A DNA stretch of 64,000 nt, from assembly GCF_039555335.1 (NCBI RefSeq), contig NC_092644.1:49489281-49553280 (forward strand), in the 5' to 3' direction. The stretch is from Amphiura filiformis. Taxonomy: Eukaryota > Echinodermata > Ophiuroidea > Amphilepidida > Amphiuridae. Below the pieces are notes generated by a model. That model saw only the letters and a list, made by a program, of their open reading frames with translations. It did not search any database and had not been told where the DNA came from. Shown piece by piece: positions 47,501-62,500 of the stretch. Both the position numbers and the translations under genes were made by a program. How positions within the stretch are numbered: position 1 is the stretch's first letter; each line of letters starts with the position of its first letter.

Positions 47501-50500
47501 TTAATCAACGAAATATAGCCAGTGGGGTTTCATCCGGGGTTTCTTTCACTTTTTAATACCTTGTTATTTCGGTTTAAAATTGACAGAAACCTTCTCTGAT
47601 AGTGATTTTTAATATACCGTATGGGAAACATAGGCCTACATTATGTCTTCGAATCAATAAACTTGAATCTCTCTATCTTTTAGCAACTGATCTTTTCCAC
47701 TTGAATATTCAGCTGAAAAGATTGTTTCAATCTTTTGCCGACTGAAGATAAAGTCAAATCCTTTCCAATTCATTACACATTTAACATAATTTATTCATTC
47801 TAAAAAGTTTGAAGCGCATGCAACGCATATGGCAGTAAATTAGGAGTAGGCCTATCACTAATTGATTTGATGGTGAAACAAGTCTACGCAATGAACCAAT
47901 CCAAAAATCAAATTCAGTCCTTTTTCAATCCATTTAGACATGTAAGATATTCCAATAATTATCATCAACAATCAAGCGCTATACAAGATTGAAATATTTC
48001 AATCGGTAAAAGAACGTAATTCATAACGAAATTTAAACAAAATTTTTCGTAATTTGCAAAATAGGTTTCTTAGATTTTATCCCATGATTTTCTTAAACTT
48101 TGATAGACCAAATTACTTTGAAGGAGGCCTAGGCCTACAAACAGATAAAATATACTAAGTAGGCTAGGACCTATAACAAAATATTTAAGCATAGCAAATA
48201 ATAATGAATTCTATTTTATAGACAAGACAGCACTGGAACATAATATTATCAGACGATTCAGAATATGACAAATATCAATGACACAAAAATGAAAAAACAA
48301 AACAAAGAATTACATTAAAATGAAAAACTTACATTTAATGAAAGATTAATTAAATTAATTTTGAGTTTCTGTGATGAACGCATTTTTTTTGAGGTGGGGT
48401 GGCGAATTTGAAATACTCGATCACCCGAAAGTGTCAGTGTAAACAACTTGAAAACCCTTGACTTTCTTGCTACATTGATGCCATTTCATAAGTCATTATT
48501 TATTTAAAGACCACAATGGTTTTCCGGGTCGTTTTAATGCATAAATCCGCCCAATTTTGTCAACTTTAATCAGAGTTAGTGGCTGTGCGGGAATTTGACC
48601 AGTTTTACCAGTTATCATGGTTATTGGGCCGGAGTGTGAGAAATGTACGCGCCAGCTACCGCGAACACCACGTTGGGTAAACGCAAGCACTACGCGTGCG
48701 TTCCTCCTGACATTATGCACTCATCTGAGCTGGGTACTTTTTGGTACCCAGCTGCCACGGACGTTTTTATGTCAAAAGGGCGTAACTGACAGTTTGACCA
48801 AAATTTTGTTTCTTGCCAATTTTATGTTAAAATCATAACGATTTGCCTAAAAATACGTCGTATCTGTGAGAATAATATCCCACCATCGAGGAAATGTCTT
48901 TGGAGTTTGGATTAAGACACAAAAACGTATGAAAAACCGTCATAAATGTGGAGAAAACAACTGAAAATCGATGGCACTTTGGACCCTTTTCAGGGAAAAA
49001 GATATCACGACGCGGAGTAGTGCGCCTGACTTCATTCGAAACTGCGAGTTTCTCATCTACGCTTACGCTTTATATCATTGGTATTTACTGCATAATATTA
49101 AAAAGGAAAGAAATTTGTCATTGGCAATACCAAACATAAGATCAAAACTATTAAATTGAATATCTAAATGAAGTTTGTCATTTATCAGGTTAAATAAATC
49201 ATTCCAGATGAATTTAACTTTTTCACATTCACAAAAACATGAACCACAGTTTCGGGAAATTTGTCACAAAAGAAACAAAGTGGGGAGTCTTTTCTCCCAA
49301 TTTTGTGGAGAAAGCTGTTGAGAGCAATGGCCTTATGGAATAATTTAAAATAAAAAGATCTTAATTGAGTCTCAATAGTACATTTAAAATTCCGAGTATG
49401 AATTTCTTCCCACTCCATATTCCCCTTATTACAAAAGTTTTCAAAGATATCTTCCCAGAAATTTTGAATTCTCTCAGGGGGAGACTTATTTTTCATAATA
49501 CTGTAAGTGTAGCGAGGGACCCTGAGGGCCAGTATTAAATTATTTGAGAAAATATCAAAGGTGTCAAAATCCTGGTCCTCAAAGTCATCCAGCATCCCAC
49601 AATAATGAACAATGCTATCCATTAACATATCATATTTTCTCCTATCTCTGTATGGAATATCAAATTCAATTATTAAGTCGTCAAAAGATTTTAAAACTGG
49701 GGTGGGAAGATTATCATAAAGAACATCAGATAAAGTATGAATCCCTTTAGAATACCAAGAGTCATAATAAAAATACTGTTTTGACTTGGATCTAATATTC
49801 CTATTGAACCAAATACAAGTGCAATTCTGACTCCTCATTTCTCGGATCTCATAACCAAGGTCTTCAGTGGCTTTGTCTCTAAATGCATACCACGATCTGA
49901 TTGAATCAGCAAGCTGCACATTCTTCAGTCGGGAAAGAATGGTTTCAGGTGCATGAGATTTCCAAAGAATTTTAACATCGCAATGAAATTTCTGAAGAAA
50001 AGATAACTCAAGAGATTTCCACATGCACTCGTAGTTGTCATCAAGTAAATATTTTACCCAAATCAATTTTTGAGCCACCGCAAAACACGTTACATTAACC
50101 ATACGTAAACCACCCAAAGCATAATCCAGACATAAAACATCTCTCTTTACTCTGTCTTTTCCCCCATTCCAGATGAAATTAAAAAATAATTTATTCAAAT
50201 TTTTGAGAAAAGTTTCTGGAATTTTAATACAAAGCACTGAAAAGAGATACAACAACTGTGGAAGCAAAAGAGATTTTATGACACAAATTTTCCCAATGAG
50301 AGACAAACTTCTAGCTTTCCAACAATTTAAGGTTTGTTCAATTTGTTTTAATTTCACCTTATAATTTAACTCAAAGAGCGAATTCAAATTGAGGGAAAAA
50401 TTAATACCAAGGTAACTGAATTTGTCATGAACCCAGCAAAGCCCCTTATCTTGAAATGGGAACTCTTGATTACCTTTTTTGGAACCTATCCAAATAGATT

Positions 50501-53500
50501 TGGATTTAGACAAGTTTACATTACAACCCGAACATTTACCAAAAATATTGAGGATATCAAATAAATTTTGAAATGAATCCTTTGAACCATCAATGTAACA
50601 AGTAGTGTCATCAGCAAGCATGGACACTTTCAATTCTTTCTGGTTGACAAAAATACCTTTAATATTGGGATTAATCCTAATTGCACTCCCAAGTGTCTCC
50701 ATAACGCAAAGGAAAAGGTATGGGGAAATCGGGCAACCTTGAAAAATGCCCCGTTCCATATTAACTGATTTTGTAAGAAAGCCGTTGTTAATAATATAGG
50801 ATTTCCTGGCAGAGTAAAAAGTTTTAACCCATTTGATAAAACTTTCACCAAAATTAAGATGATCCAACACTTTAAAGAGAAACTCATGACTGACCGAATC
50901 AAATGCTTTTTGGATATCTAATAAAATAACAGCAGCAGGGATATCATTCGCCTCAGTAAAATCAATTACATCTAAAAGTAGCCTAATGTTATTACCAATG
51001 CTTCTGCCTTTTAAAAAGCCAGATTGGTCTGAATGGATCAAATTACCAATACATTTCTTTAAACGGTTAGCCATAGTCTTAGCAATAATTTTGTAATCAG
51101 CAGTAAGAAGTGAGATTGGCCTATAATTTTGAATTTCCAACAGATCCTTATCTTTCTTTGGCAATAAAGTAATAACCCCATTTCTTTGAGACAAACTAAG
51201 GAGGCCACTTTCAAAAGAAAAATTAAAGGAGTTGAGAAGCATATCACTAATGTCATTCCAAAAAAAATTATATAAAATTCGACAGGTAAACCATCGTACC
51301 CTGGAGACTTATTGTGATTCATGGAACAAATAGTCTGAAAAATCTCATTTTTAGAGAGGGGTTGATCAAGATTATGTTTATCATCATTTGAAAGCTTGGG
51401 AATATCAAGAGGATTTAAAAGATCATTAACTGTAACATCATACTCAGTACAATTCTGTTCAACACCAGAATATTGATACAACTTACTATAAAATTTGTGA
51501 ATTTCCTCCAGAATATTCTTTTTGTTTGTTATCATATCTTGATCGGCGGTCCTGATGCGATTAATGCTTTTCTTATCATTAGATCTTTTCTCCAAATTAC
51601 AAAAGTATTTGGAGCTTCTCTCACCTTCTTCTGCCCAACGGCAACGGGATCTGGTAATGAGACCATCAGTCTCAAAATCAATAATTTTATTCAACTGGGA
51701 TTCTAACTCCTTAAGCTCATCCTTAAGAGTAGCATAAGCATCGTCATCAAGACCGTCAACCAATTTAAGTTGAAGCTCCTTAATCTTATTAATAAGGTTA
51801 TTCTTAGAGGATGTTCTATCTTTCTTCTTTCTAGATGTGTACTCAATACAATAACCAGTAATTGTACATTTGAAAGCATCCCAAATAGAATTGGGATTGC
51901 AATCAGAGTTACTTAGATTGGTCATTTTAAACTCCTCAATTTTATTTTTAATAAATTTAATAAAATCAGCATCTTTACGAAGATAATTACAATTCAGTTT
52001 CCAGTAGCCTCTGCCCCGGGGGTTGGGATCTAAATCAAATTTCAAATTAACAATTGAATGATCTGAGTTAACACCAGGAAGAATTTTAGAACCATAACAG
52101 GTACCAATCATATTTTCTGAAATCAAAATATAATCCAATCTTGATAAAACCTTGGATTGTGTTGATGACGGGTATATTGCCTAAGTTTAGGATGATAATG
52201 CCGCCATACATCAATTAAATTCAAATCTTCAATCAAAATATTGACCATTTCACTTGCATTAAAATTTGAATGGCGATCACGAGAACCACGGTAATCCAGA
52301 TCACTTAAAGCTAAATTTAAATCACCAACAATAATAAGGGATGACACATCAAATTTATCTAAGTGGGCAAACATATCCAAATAAAACTGGGGATCATCAG
52401 TATTAGGAGCATAGATATTTGTCAAAACAACTGGGAACCCATTCAAAACAGCAGACAAAATTATAAACCTACCATTAGGATCTTTATAAATAGATTTAAC
52501 ATCAACAGAAATAGAATTACTAATCAAAATGGCCACCCCTCTGCTGTTAGAAGCATAACTGTTAAACCAGGCATGAGCACCCCATTGCGATTTCCAAAAT
52601 GCTTCCTCTGTAGTAGAAGAATGGGTCTCCTGCAGAAAAATAATATCACTTCCTATTGACCTAAGGTAATGAAAAACTTTTTTGCGCTTGAAAGTGTCCT
52701 GAATACCTCTACAGTTAAAAGTACTTAAAGTTAGAACCATTTAAATATTGGTAGAGAAATCCCCAAAATATCCTCTTCTGATGTAAATGTAAACATATTC
52801 ATTAAGGTTACAAAAAAACAAACAAACATGTATCAATACATTGATTGTATGACATTCAAAACATTGCATATAAAAATCAATGTTCCTATAAACAATACAT
52901 GTCGAGTACACATTACCTATATCTATTGTGATTGCGTTGAGTAAATAAAACAAGTAAAAGATACATGACTGCACATTTGAATTGAAGCTGCTGCAGAAAA
53001 TGAAAAAAAAAGTGATTGGAAAAAACACGCAAAAACAAGAAATCATTGGAAGACAATCGCGACGCGCAAATGCACTTGGTGGAAAGACAGGCCCTCAAAT
53101 CAACACACAAGCCTGAGCAAAAAGTGAGCACCAGCGAAAAAGCGCAATGCAATTTAAATTGCAACCATGCACGGACATAATATTTAGCAATTTTTATCAG
53201 TGATCACACAAGTGATTTAAAACACATTTATAATCCAACATCAACATTTCAGTGTTCAAAGTTCAATAGTTCAAAGTACTTCAAATAGTTCAAAAACACC
53301 GTAAAACGGTGATGATCCGGTTCTTCAAAAACAAGAAATAGTGCCAACTTATTTCAAGTTCAAGTGTCAATTTGTATCACTGTTCACACACAAAATTTAA
53401 TCATACAAAAACATTTTAATGTTCAAAGTTCAAAAGATCAAAGTTCAAAAAACCGAAAAACGATAATGTCCCGGTTCTTCAAAAACAGCGCCTACTTTAT

Positions 53501-56500
53501 TTCAAGTTCTACTTTACTTAGCTGTGAGTACCGATCCATTGGAGAGTCTATATTTAATAATGTCAGGGAAGACAAAAAAAGGTTTTCTTCCTTCCTCCTG
53601 AAGCTTCTTAAACTGTGCCATTTTCTGCTTTCTCTGCTGTTGAACACGCTGGGAGACATCCTCCGACACAAAGAGCTTGGCATTATGATACTTGCTGGTC
53701 TTGAACTTAGAGATACATGCCTTTCTCACCTTTTCCTTCATGATAAAGGAAGAAAATGCCACATGGATGATTCTAGGACGTTGCTCACCCTCACGACGAA
53801 ATGAAGGTGTCCGGTGGCATCTTTCAATTGCATAATCTTCTGTAGAAAGGCCGGCAAAGTGAAAAATATCATTTACCCTCTGCAAACAGTCTTCCTTGAT
53901 GGAACCATCAGCCTCAGGTACTCCAAACAATACAATATTGTTGCGACGGCTGCGATTCTCTAGGTCGTCCAGCTTGTCCAAGAGCAGCTTATTTTGATCC
54001 TTCACTGACTGCAATTCAGATGTAACACTGGCCACATCCATCTCAAAACTTTTAAGTTTATTTTCACAGTCAGAGATCCTTTCCATCATGATGGACTCCA
54101 ACTTGTTGAAACGATGTTCAAGGCGCATTTCAAAGTTCATAAACCATGAAGGTGGAGCTGCATCTTGATCCTGACTATCGTCGAAAGAAAGTTTCTTCGC
54201 CGAATCCGATAAACCCCTGGGCGCGGCCATGTTTTGAGACCCGTGACCTTCAACCCCGGTCATATCCGCCTTAGGCGCAGAATTCGTTTTCTTCTTCTTC
54301 AGATTTGGCGACTGTTTAGTTGGCGATTCTAAGGCTCGGTTATGCTTTGAAGGGCCCATTTTAGAACCACTTTTGTCTATAACACCGTCAAAATCCACTG
54401 ATTTATCTTCAACACTAACACCCTGTCCGGCAAAGCCGCAATTCTAATTGCAAATCAGAGCACGAAAAACATCACGTCTGACCGCTATCGAGGTGAAGAG
54501 CGCCCTCAAGGTCTATACTGTTAACATGTGCATTACAACGTCGCCGACGCGTCGGCGCAAAGTCCGGGTCCGTTGCTGGTTTCAGCCAGATTTACTATTC
54601 ATCTCCTAACGAACAGACCTGGCACATCGACGAGGTGCTCTCTGCTGATTTTCACTTCTCCTGTGACCTGAAATTTTGTTCTCAATTTTCGAATCGCATT
54701 AAAGGCAACTCCCATACAACGAGCAATGTTTTCACTGGTACATGTATGTTCATCTAGTAAACCTATTGCTCAACCGCGAAGGAAATCGGGCAAACGCGGC
54801 ATTATCAAAATGTGACTTTTCACATGTGATGAACTACTGGCGATGTTAGGTCTTTTTCTCACTGCAGTACATATCCCGCCCAATTCAGCCATTTATCATT
54901 AAAAAAGAAAAGATTTAAACACTTGCTTACCTTTTGAAAATGATGAATACCAAAGATTAAGTTTTCTTTAACAAACACATGAATATTGTTTGAGAGTTGA
55001 CTCCTATGGACTCAGATGCACCTTTTAACACTCTTAAAAACGGTCTCTTTTTTTTACATATAATCCATTGTGACTGGACGCAATGACGCGTGACGCTATA
55101 ATTTGGTCCATATACATGATACATGTATATGTAAAACAAATAAGGCTACTCATACCTATTTACACGTTTGCATTTCATCAAATATTTTTGATTTATTCAA
55201 AGAAGTATTAAGGTGGGAATTATATATATTATATATTATAATATGGTGAAGAATCTCTCTTTAGAGGCTTGAGTCATATTCTATTTTACCTTATTTTCTT
55301 CTGATAACTCGGAAGTCTTAGAAAGCTCACCATCAACCACTTTGAAAGCGTCAACTTGTTTCTGGAAGTTAAGAATAACACACAAATGTATTAGTCCAGT
55401 GACAGTGTTTTTTTAAATTATTATTATTATTATTATTGTTCTATGTGTGGTACAAAACAAAATTGTGAGGGGTGTAAAATTGTCACCCCTGGACAATTCG
55501 AAATATCAAAGGTCAGTGTTTGAATCTGGTCAAATTTTGTCCTACCTATGCCAAATTGCTCCTGAACAAACCCAGTATTTTTGGCACGCCGGAATTTACT
55601 TTGCACCCATCTCCATTGCCCCCCCGGTGTCGTGCTCTGAATGACTCGAAACACGCGACACACAGTGTCGAGACCCTGTATTATAAATGTAAACTTAATA
55701 CTCCGTTGGTGAGCAACGGGCGATTGGTATTTCACCGAACGCAAGAAAAGGAGTCCTATCATGTCCTAAATCGATCGCTAGATCGCTCAGTGGTGAAGTA
55801 CAAACTCAAAATGGAGACATGAATTCAATTCGATTGAAATCAATATTCTATTATTGACGCAGATAAAGAAAGGGGAAGCGATATGTACATTGTGTTCCTT
55901 TATATAATTGTAATTCTCAAATAGTTGAATATATCACAATTTTGATGAACGATTTCAAAATCGTTATGGATAACATGCAGTAAAATATATCCACAGCAAA
56001 CAGCAATCCCCGCTAATTAGTGTATTGCATTTCCAGTTAGTGTATTGGAAACAAAACCTGGGTTTTACCTGACAACAAATCGAATTTTCTTGTAATGGCA
56101 ATATCAGAAACTCTGTGGCAGGCTCTGTGGTATCTCATATCGTGTAAATGGTATGCTTAGCCTGAATCGCTCGGGCTATCTTGAACAAAATCGCCATGCG
56201 TAGCTGTTGAAAAACGAGAGGATTCGCCGTACTATCACGGCAATTTTTGACACGAAGATATAGGGATGATGACGCTGTGCGACAATCTACTTACACTATA
56301 TTAACGAATCACTCACCTCACGCTTGATTTTATCTCCTCCTAGCTCTTGACGCGGGAGATTCGTTTGAATTACTTGTGCCAGTTGATCCTTTTCCTCTTT
56401 AGTAAACCTCCATGCACTGGGTATTTCGAGCAAAAGTTTGGTTGTTACCTCTTTATTTGGGCCAAAATTGCTCAATATACGCGGTATCACGACGTTATAT

Positions 56501-59500
56501 ATCGTTTCAATCTGTACAACACTTAAGTTGCATGAAGCTTCTGATTCTTTTGCGTCTAGAAGTTCGTCAATATCGTCGTATAATTTACCGAGGTAAGCGA
56601 CAACCATAAGCCAATGCCGTTGCTGCAATCTCCAAAGAACCTCTAGACCCGTTTGTTTGATATGAGGAATAGACCATTCCGTTAGGGCTTCTCTTCTAAG
56701 GGCACCCACTTCACTACGCATTCTTCGTAACTGTGCATCGTCCAAAAACGACATGCTTTTACGGCGAATTCCTTCACCGAGATACGGTAGCATAATCCCA
56801 TATACTGTCATAATAAATATCAGTTTGTCGCCAGTATTTTCAGATAATAAAGAGAGAAGATTTTCTGCCCAGTCGAGGATGCAATTAACATTTTCGTTCG
56901 TGAATATTTCTTTGTTATACTGCCACATGTGTTCTACATCATATAATAGCGTTTTGAGTGACTTGGTGTTCTGAAATTCATCTGCAATCGACTGGAGATA
57001 GTACATAAGTCCTTCGAAAATATAAGCACACATTGATTCGTCACGTCCTATCGGAAAGTTCAAATGGTCACGAAGAACTTTATTGTTTGTTCGAATTTTT
57101 CGACGACCTGGTTCCCTTGTATGTGTCACGTTAACATTACCATCACTTATCTCATATTCATATCTATACCAAAGTTTGGAATCTCTTTGCAAACCGGTTG
57201 CCATAGCTCTCCATATGTAATTGTTTCCGCTTCCGATAGCTTCATGTTGGCAATCGAGGGTTGTTATTCGTTCATGTGCGTCGTTGGATATATTCACCGT
57301 TACTTTAGTTACAGGAAGACTTCCAGTCCAGAGATTAAAATGAATCTGAAAAGAAAATGTGACATACATTACACCTGCGATATATAATTCACAAAATGTT
57401 GAAATCATCTTGAGCGTAGAAATCCAATTCAATAGAAATCCAATTTGTTTGTTAGAAGATATCAAATATACTTGTGAGATGTATTCTCCACAGCAAATAT
57501 GAAGTTCATACTTAATTTTCTATTTTAATATTGACATTTTGGGTAAAAAAGTGTTAAAAAAATCTTTTTTCAACACAAATATCTCAGCCCAGCCAACGTC
57601 ACTTTTCAGAAATGACAGCGGGGTAAAATAAAAAAGATCTCAGGGTGTTTAGATAAATTTCAACACCATTGGAAGCGTTGCACAAAAACCTCAAAATCAC
57701 TATGGTCAGATTTCTCGAAGCTGGCTAGTGGTCAGGCTTCCTAAGCCTTTTGATAAAGGGAGTATTGATGACCTCAGGCACTTCTTTTTCACCTGCAACT
57801 CTCTGCATAACATTCGTTCCGAAGAGTATTCAAAGCTGGAATGCGACCTTGTATATATATGGGTGGGTGCGCGATTTGTGTGTGCGAGTGTGTTGTGTAT
57901 CTTTACCATTTTAGGTAATTATTTTATCTATTGTTTCCTATTAATTGTTTTAATTTCTTTTGTCTTTTATATGAACACATCGCCAATTTAGGCCTATACC
58001 GCTGATACAAAAGCGTCTGTTCAAATGAATAAAAATAAAATAAATAAATAAAATAAATAAGATATATTATGGTTTTCTACTGGAATAGCCCATTGGATCA
58101 GTATGATGAAAAAGTTCCTCGTGAACCCAGTAACATGCGTGGAAAAAATAACTACTGATTTATACATATAAATTAGGGGATGTGCAATAAGTATGAGCCC
58201 CCGAAGGGGTAAAATTTCAAACGGCTCACCAAAAATCGCTTGCCCCCCCCCCTCTCGGCCGGCCAACACAATTTTGCCCCCCCCCCTTGCGCATGCCAAA
58301 TTTTTGGGATCCCAATTTACAAACATTAAATGGTGTAGATACATGTTGCGAGCGCAGCGAGCAGGAAAATTTGCATATTTATACATTTCCGCACTGTTTT
58401 CCTGAGCCTTTTAAGAGCGTATTATTTAAAAGGCGCCCCATGAATGTGTGCCAAAATTCGCTTGCCCCCTCTTGGTTTGCCAAAAATTGCTTGCCCCCAC
58501 CTTTCGGCTCGCCAAAAATGTCTTGCCCCTCCCTCAATTTTACCCTCCCCCAGGGCTCATAATTATTGCACAGCCCCTTATTCCCTTTGAACAATGCACA
58601 TTATAATTTGTTAATTAGTATCCATTTAATTTTCTGTCGAATATTTTTTGAAATTGAAATAATGAAAACTAATCCGAATAATTCGCAACTTACATTCCTT
58701 CTTTTACCTAGCACTTCACGTTATACAAGAATGTGGCTGGACGCACATAATTCGTTTGTTTGAATATTTCAAGTTCAAATAATGAGACATTGATTGAAAT
58801 TAATCAGTTTATTTTGCACCACATAAAGATATCAAAATATGTTTGTTTAATGATTGTTAACCTGTACAGCTATTTTTATTTAATATTTCAAGGTAAAGTG
58901 GTGAGACATTGACTGAAATTTATCCGTTTATATATTTTGCTTACACATTTTAGGTTGAAAATAGCGCCATTTGAGGCACATACAGATGTCAAAACATGTT
59001 TTTTAATGATTTTTAACCTTTGCAATTCAAATGGAAGTCATTTTGAATATTTCAAGGTCAAGTGATGAGACATTGACTGACCCTAATAAGTTTGTATATT
59101 TTGCTCACACCTTTATACATTTTAGGGTAAAATTGAGGCATTTGCTTCACATAAAGATGCCAAAACATGTTTTTATAATGATTTATTGTACACTTGGACG
59201 CCATCTTGGACAAAATCGAGGTGGCCCCTGGGCTTATTTTGATTCTATTGACTGAGAACTCATGGTGATTAGGCGGTTGAAATTTACATTTTGGAGGCTA
59301 AGTTAGTTTACCAGTACTATTTCTCAGTAATTTCCGGTATTTGAGATGCCACATTTCCTTCTCATGCCTGAATTGCAAAGTCAAAATTTACGCACTTTTA
59401 ATTATCTTCAGCCCATTTTGGGACTTTTTATCAAAATGTACACATTATTTCAGGCATTTTTCCACAAAGTTTTAGGGTCAATGAATGGGTCAATGTTCTG

Positions 59501-62500
59501 TATAATGTTCATATTTTTGTTCTTTTATTTTCGTGTGTGTATAAGGGACCCCAGTTTGTGGGCCTTATGCCTGTTTGGGGTCACCCATTTGCACCACACA
59601 TCGTATATTGATGTTTTTTGCGCAATAAAGGTATTAATAAAATATAAAATAAAAATCTAATTTTAATGTTTTTTCCCTACCTAATGGTGAGTGATAATTA
59701 GTATAAGATTTTTGGTGGGCCGTGCAGGCACACCCTATAATAGTGTATGTTACTTACTAACTTACCCAGCAAACACAAAACTTTTCGACTTCGGGTTATA
59801 TAAAGGGTATATAAAGGGTACAAAACGTTTTGGTAACATTCTAAAACATTTAATGATAACCTGTTGCAAATATTCTAACATAATGTTATTTAAGTGTTGA
59901 CAAAATATTTGGCAAAAATGTTTGCAAAAAATATTTTACAATAACATTTTGAAAACATTTTAAAATATTGTTGCAGTGTGTTTTCATATAAAACGTTTTG
60001 AAACGTTTTCATATAATCTTTATATAACCCGACATTTAATGTTATTAAAACGTTTTTATCTAAACCAAACCCCAAAATCTAAGACGTCTAAAATGTTTTA
60101 AAAACGTGTTTGTGTTTGCTGGGCACTGACCTACTTAGTGAGTAACCTTTTGGTCTTAAATGGGCATATCTTAAAATGCCACGAAGGTATAACCACCTGA
60201 GTGGTGTCAAATGAAGGAGAAAAAAGTAAGAAATACAATAAAAAAACACGGGGGGTTCTACTCCTTGTACTTTTAAAGTTGTGTCCATTTTATTACCCCT
60301 CCCCTATGCTTTGTATTGAGCCGTGAGGCCATTGGGACACATTGTGACTGCCCTGGCCCCGGGCCCTGGCCTGAACTTGTTGACCTGACATCTTTGAATC
60401 TGACAATAGCCACAGTGATATGTGACACCCAAATAATATCACATATTATATTGGGGTAATATGCTGCATAGGACTTGCTCTTTAATATTACAATAAAAGT
60501 ACAGTTCAGCGCCTAAGTTGTTAGTTTGATATTAGGAGCTATTATAAAGCGTAAACATTTAATTTATATTAGTCAAGTTAATTAATATTGTTTCTATTAA
60601 TTAATTAACAAGTTAATTAATATTGTTTCTATTAATTAATATTAATTCTGTTAATTAATTAATACTAATTAGTTCAATTTTAAATTAATAATTAAAAAAA
60701 AAAGAATACAATTAAATGAAAACCAGGGGTCTAGTACTCCTAAAAGCGAAGTGTGCACTTAGCTCGTCCACCAGTTTGCGGTGCAATAACCGCTCTTGTT
60801 AAATGTCTAAAGTAAACTATAATACAAATACAATTTTTCTTCGATGTTGTTACATGAATATGCTAATATCGGCATATAAGATACATTTATGGGGATGGTA
60901 AAGTTCAGTTGTTACATCAAAGCAAAATTATACGCAAAACAGGTCTACATTTCTGAAAATTCAAACGCCTGGCTGCCCACCCAGTAAATTATTTTACCTA
61001 ATTTGAGGGCAAAAATAAATTGAATTGCCCCCCCCCCAGTAAATTATCTTTATTTACCTGGGGGATTTACAGCTCTTTTCAAAGGTGCTTCATAAAGACC
61101 AGAAATTGCTCACCCCACTCTCGATCAGCCAAAGATAATGGCTGTTCGAGAATTATGAGCTCCGAGGGGGATAAAATTTCCGAATTGCGTGCAAAAAATT
61201 GCTTGCCCCCCCCCTCCCCCCGTCTGCCACAAATCGTTTGGCCATTTGGCCATCGAAAACAAACTTGCCCTCCCCCTTTACATGTGCCAAATTTTTGGGG
61301 TCCCAATTTGCAAATAACCTTAAATGGTCTAGATATATGTTGCGAGCGAACAAGAACAATTGCATATTTAAGCGTTAGGCGACGAAAAAAAGAAACACTG
61401 TTCTACGGGCGGACGGACCTTTCAAGTAGGGTCGGTCGGTCGGCTTTTTTTTTTTTTTTTTTTTAAATGACCCAAAAAATCACCAAAATCTGTAAATAAT
61501 TTGCAATTTGAGAAAATACACACACAAAAATTTGTTCCTGAAATTTCCGAAATTTGGATCGGCATTCATTTGTACAGGAAATTTTTATCCCCAATTTCTT
61601 CAAAATCTGGGTCGGTCGGGCCCGTAGAACAGGGTTTTCTTTTTTTTTCGCCTTATAGAGCATTTTATTTATAAAGCGCCGGTCCAATGTCGTAACGTCC
61701 CTCTACCTCCAAGGACCGCTATCTCTAAGGTTCGCTATCTCTAAGGTTCGCTATCACTAACGTGTAAGTTCAATAACTCTAATAGATAAAAGGGTTCGCT
61801 ATACCTAAAAAAGGTCCGCTACTTCTAAGGTTTGATATCACTGATTCGGAATAAGGTTCGCTAGTTATAAGGTTAAATAAGGCTCGCTATCACTTATTTC
61901 AAATAAGGCCCGCTATCACTAATTTATTGAAGGTTCGCTATCTCTAAATCGCTTACCCCCTCTCGACTTGCCAAAATTGCCCCCCCCCTCTCGGCTCGCC
62001 AAAAATGTATCCTCCCCCCATTTAACCCTCCAACCAGGGCTCATAATTATTGTACAGCCCCTAACTTTCCGCTCCGTTGACTTGCCAAATATTTCTTGCA
62101 TTTTTCCAATTTTATCCTCCCCAGGGCTCATAATTATTGCATATCTCATCACCGGTTTAGATAAAACAAATGTTGGGCCCAAATTGAGCCTCCCCTAGCT
62201 ACTTTTGTGGGTACCTATTCCTATAGTAATTTTTTGACACTATTAATTTCTTACCTCAAAATTTTCTTCCGATTCTTCAGGACTTCCGGTTACTTTCGCG
62301 GCTCCCTGAGGTGTAGTGTTTGAACTTGACTTCTGGCTTGGAAATTTCATTTGGACAAGTTCAGTCAGTTGGCGTTTTTCGTCTTTTTGAAACCCCCACG
62401 AGCTCGGTATTTCCAGTGATAGCTTGCTTGTTGATTCCGTATGTGCGCCATAACTATTAATTATACGCGGGATTACAGCATCCTGAACAGTTTGCACGGT

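Larger units (their letters stand above)
44004..48939. other. Part of the 11.3-kb intron; repeats only
   Basis: Intron DNA between the giant exon and the LINE. It contains a copy of the GCTTGCCCCCC-type element (44385-44765), a diverged arm of the 13.6-kb MITE family (about 45420-45560) and a TIR element (45615-46080). 46.1-48.9 kb shows AGGCCTA-rich DNA and nothing I can name, apart from a small hairpin at 48728-48753. Confidence 0.5.
48940..54500 (-). mobile_element. Tx1/L1-type LINE retrotransposon
   Basis: A two-ORF non-LTR element lies in the 11.3-kb intron, in the same orientation as the host gene. ORF1 is at 54398-53514. A 773-bp inter-ORF region carries a 150-bp duplication (53208-53350 and 53360-53510). 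ORF2 runs 52740-49075. The outer borders are approximate; I could not see target-site duplications. The ORFs are long and broken only by single-base shifts, so the copy looks young. Confidence 0.85.
57346..62254. other. 4.9-kb intron packed with repeats
   Basis: The intron lies between the two duplicated module exons. It holds the TIR elements at 58173-58580, 59765-60123, about 61120-61377 and 61378-61652, the tandem repeats at 58760-59200 and 61690-61960, and AT-rich DNA with repeated TTAATTAATA (60560-60690). I found no extra exon equivalent to the 72-nt linker exon. Confidence 0.6.

Noticed and set aside
61020-61466. 148-codon plus-strand frame
   Set aside because: It runs through two repeat elements and a poly(T) run; no gene-like composition.
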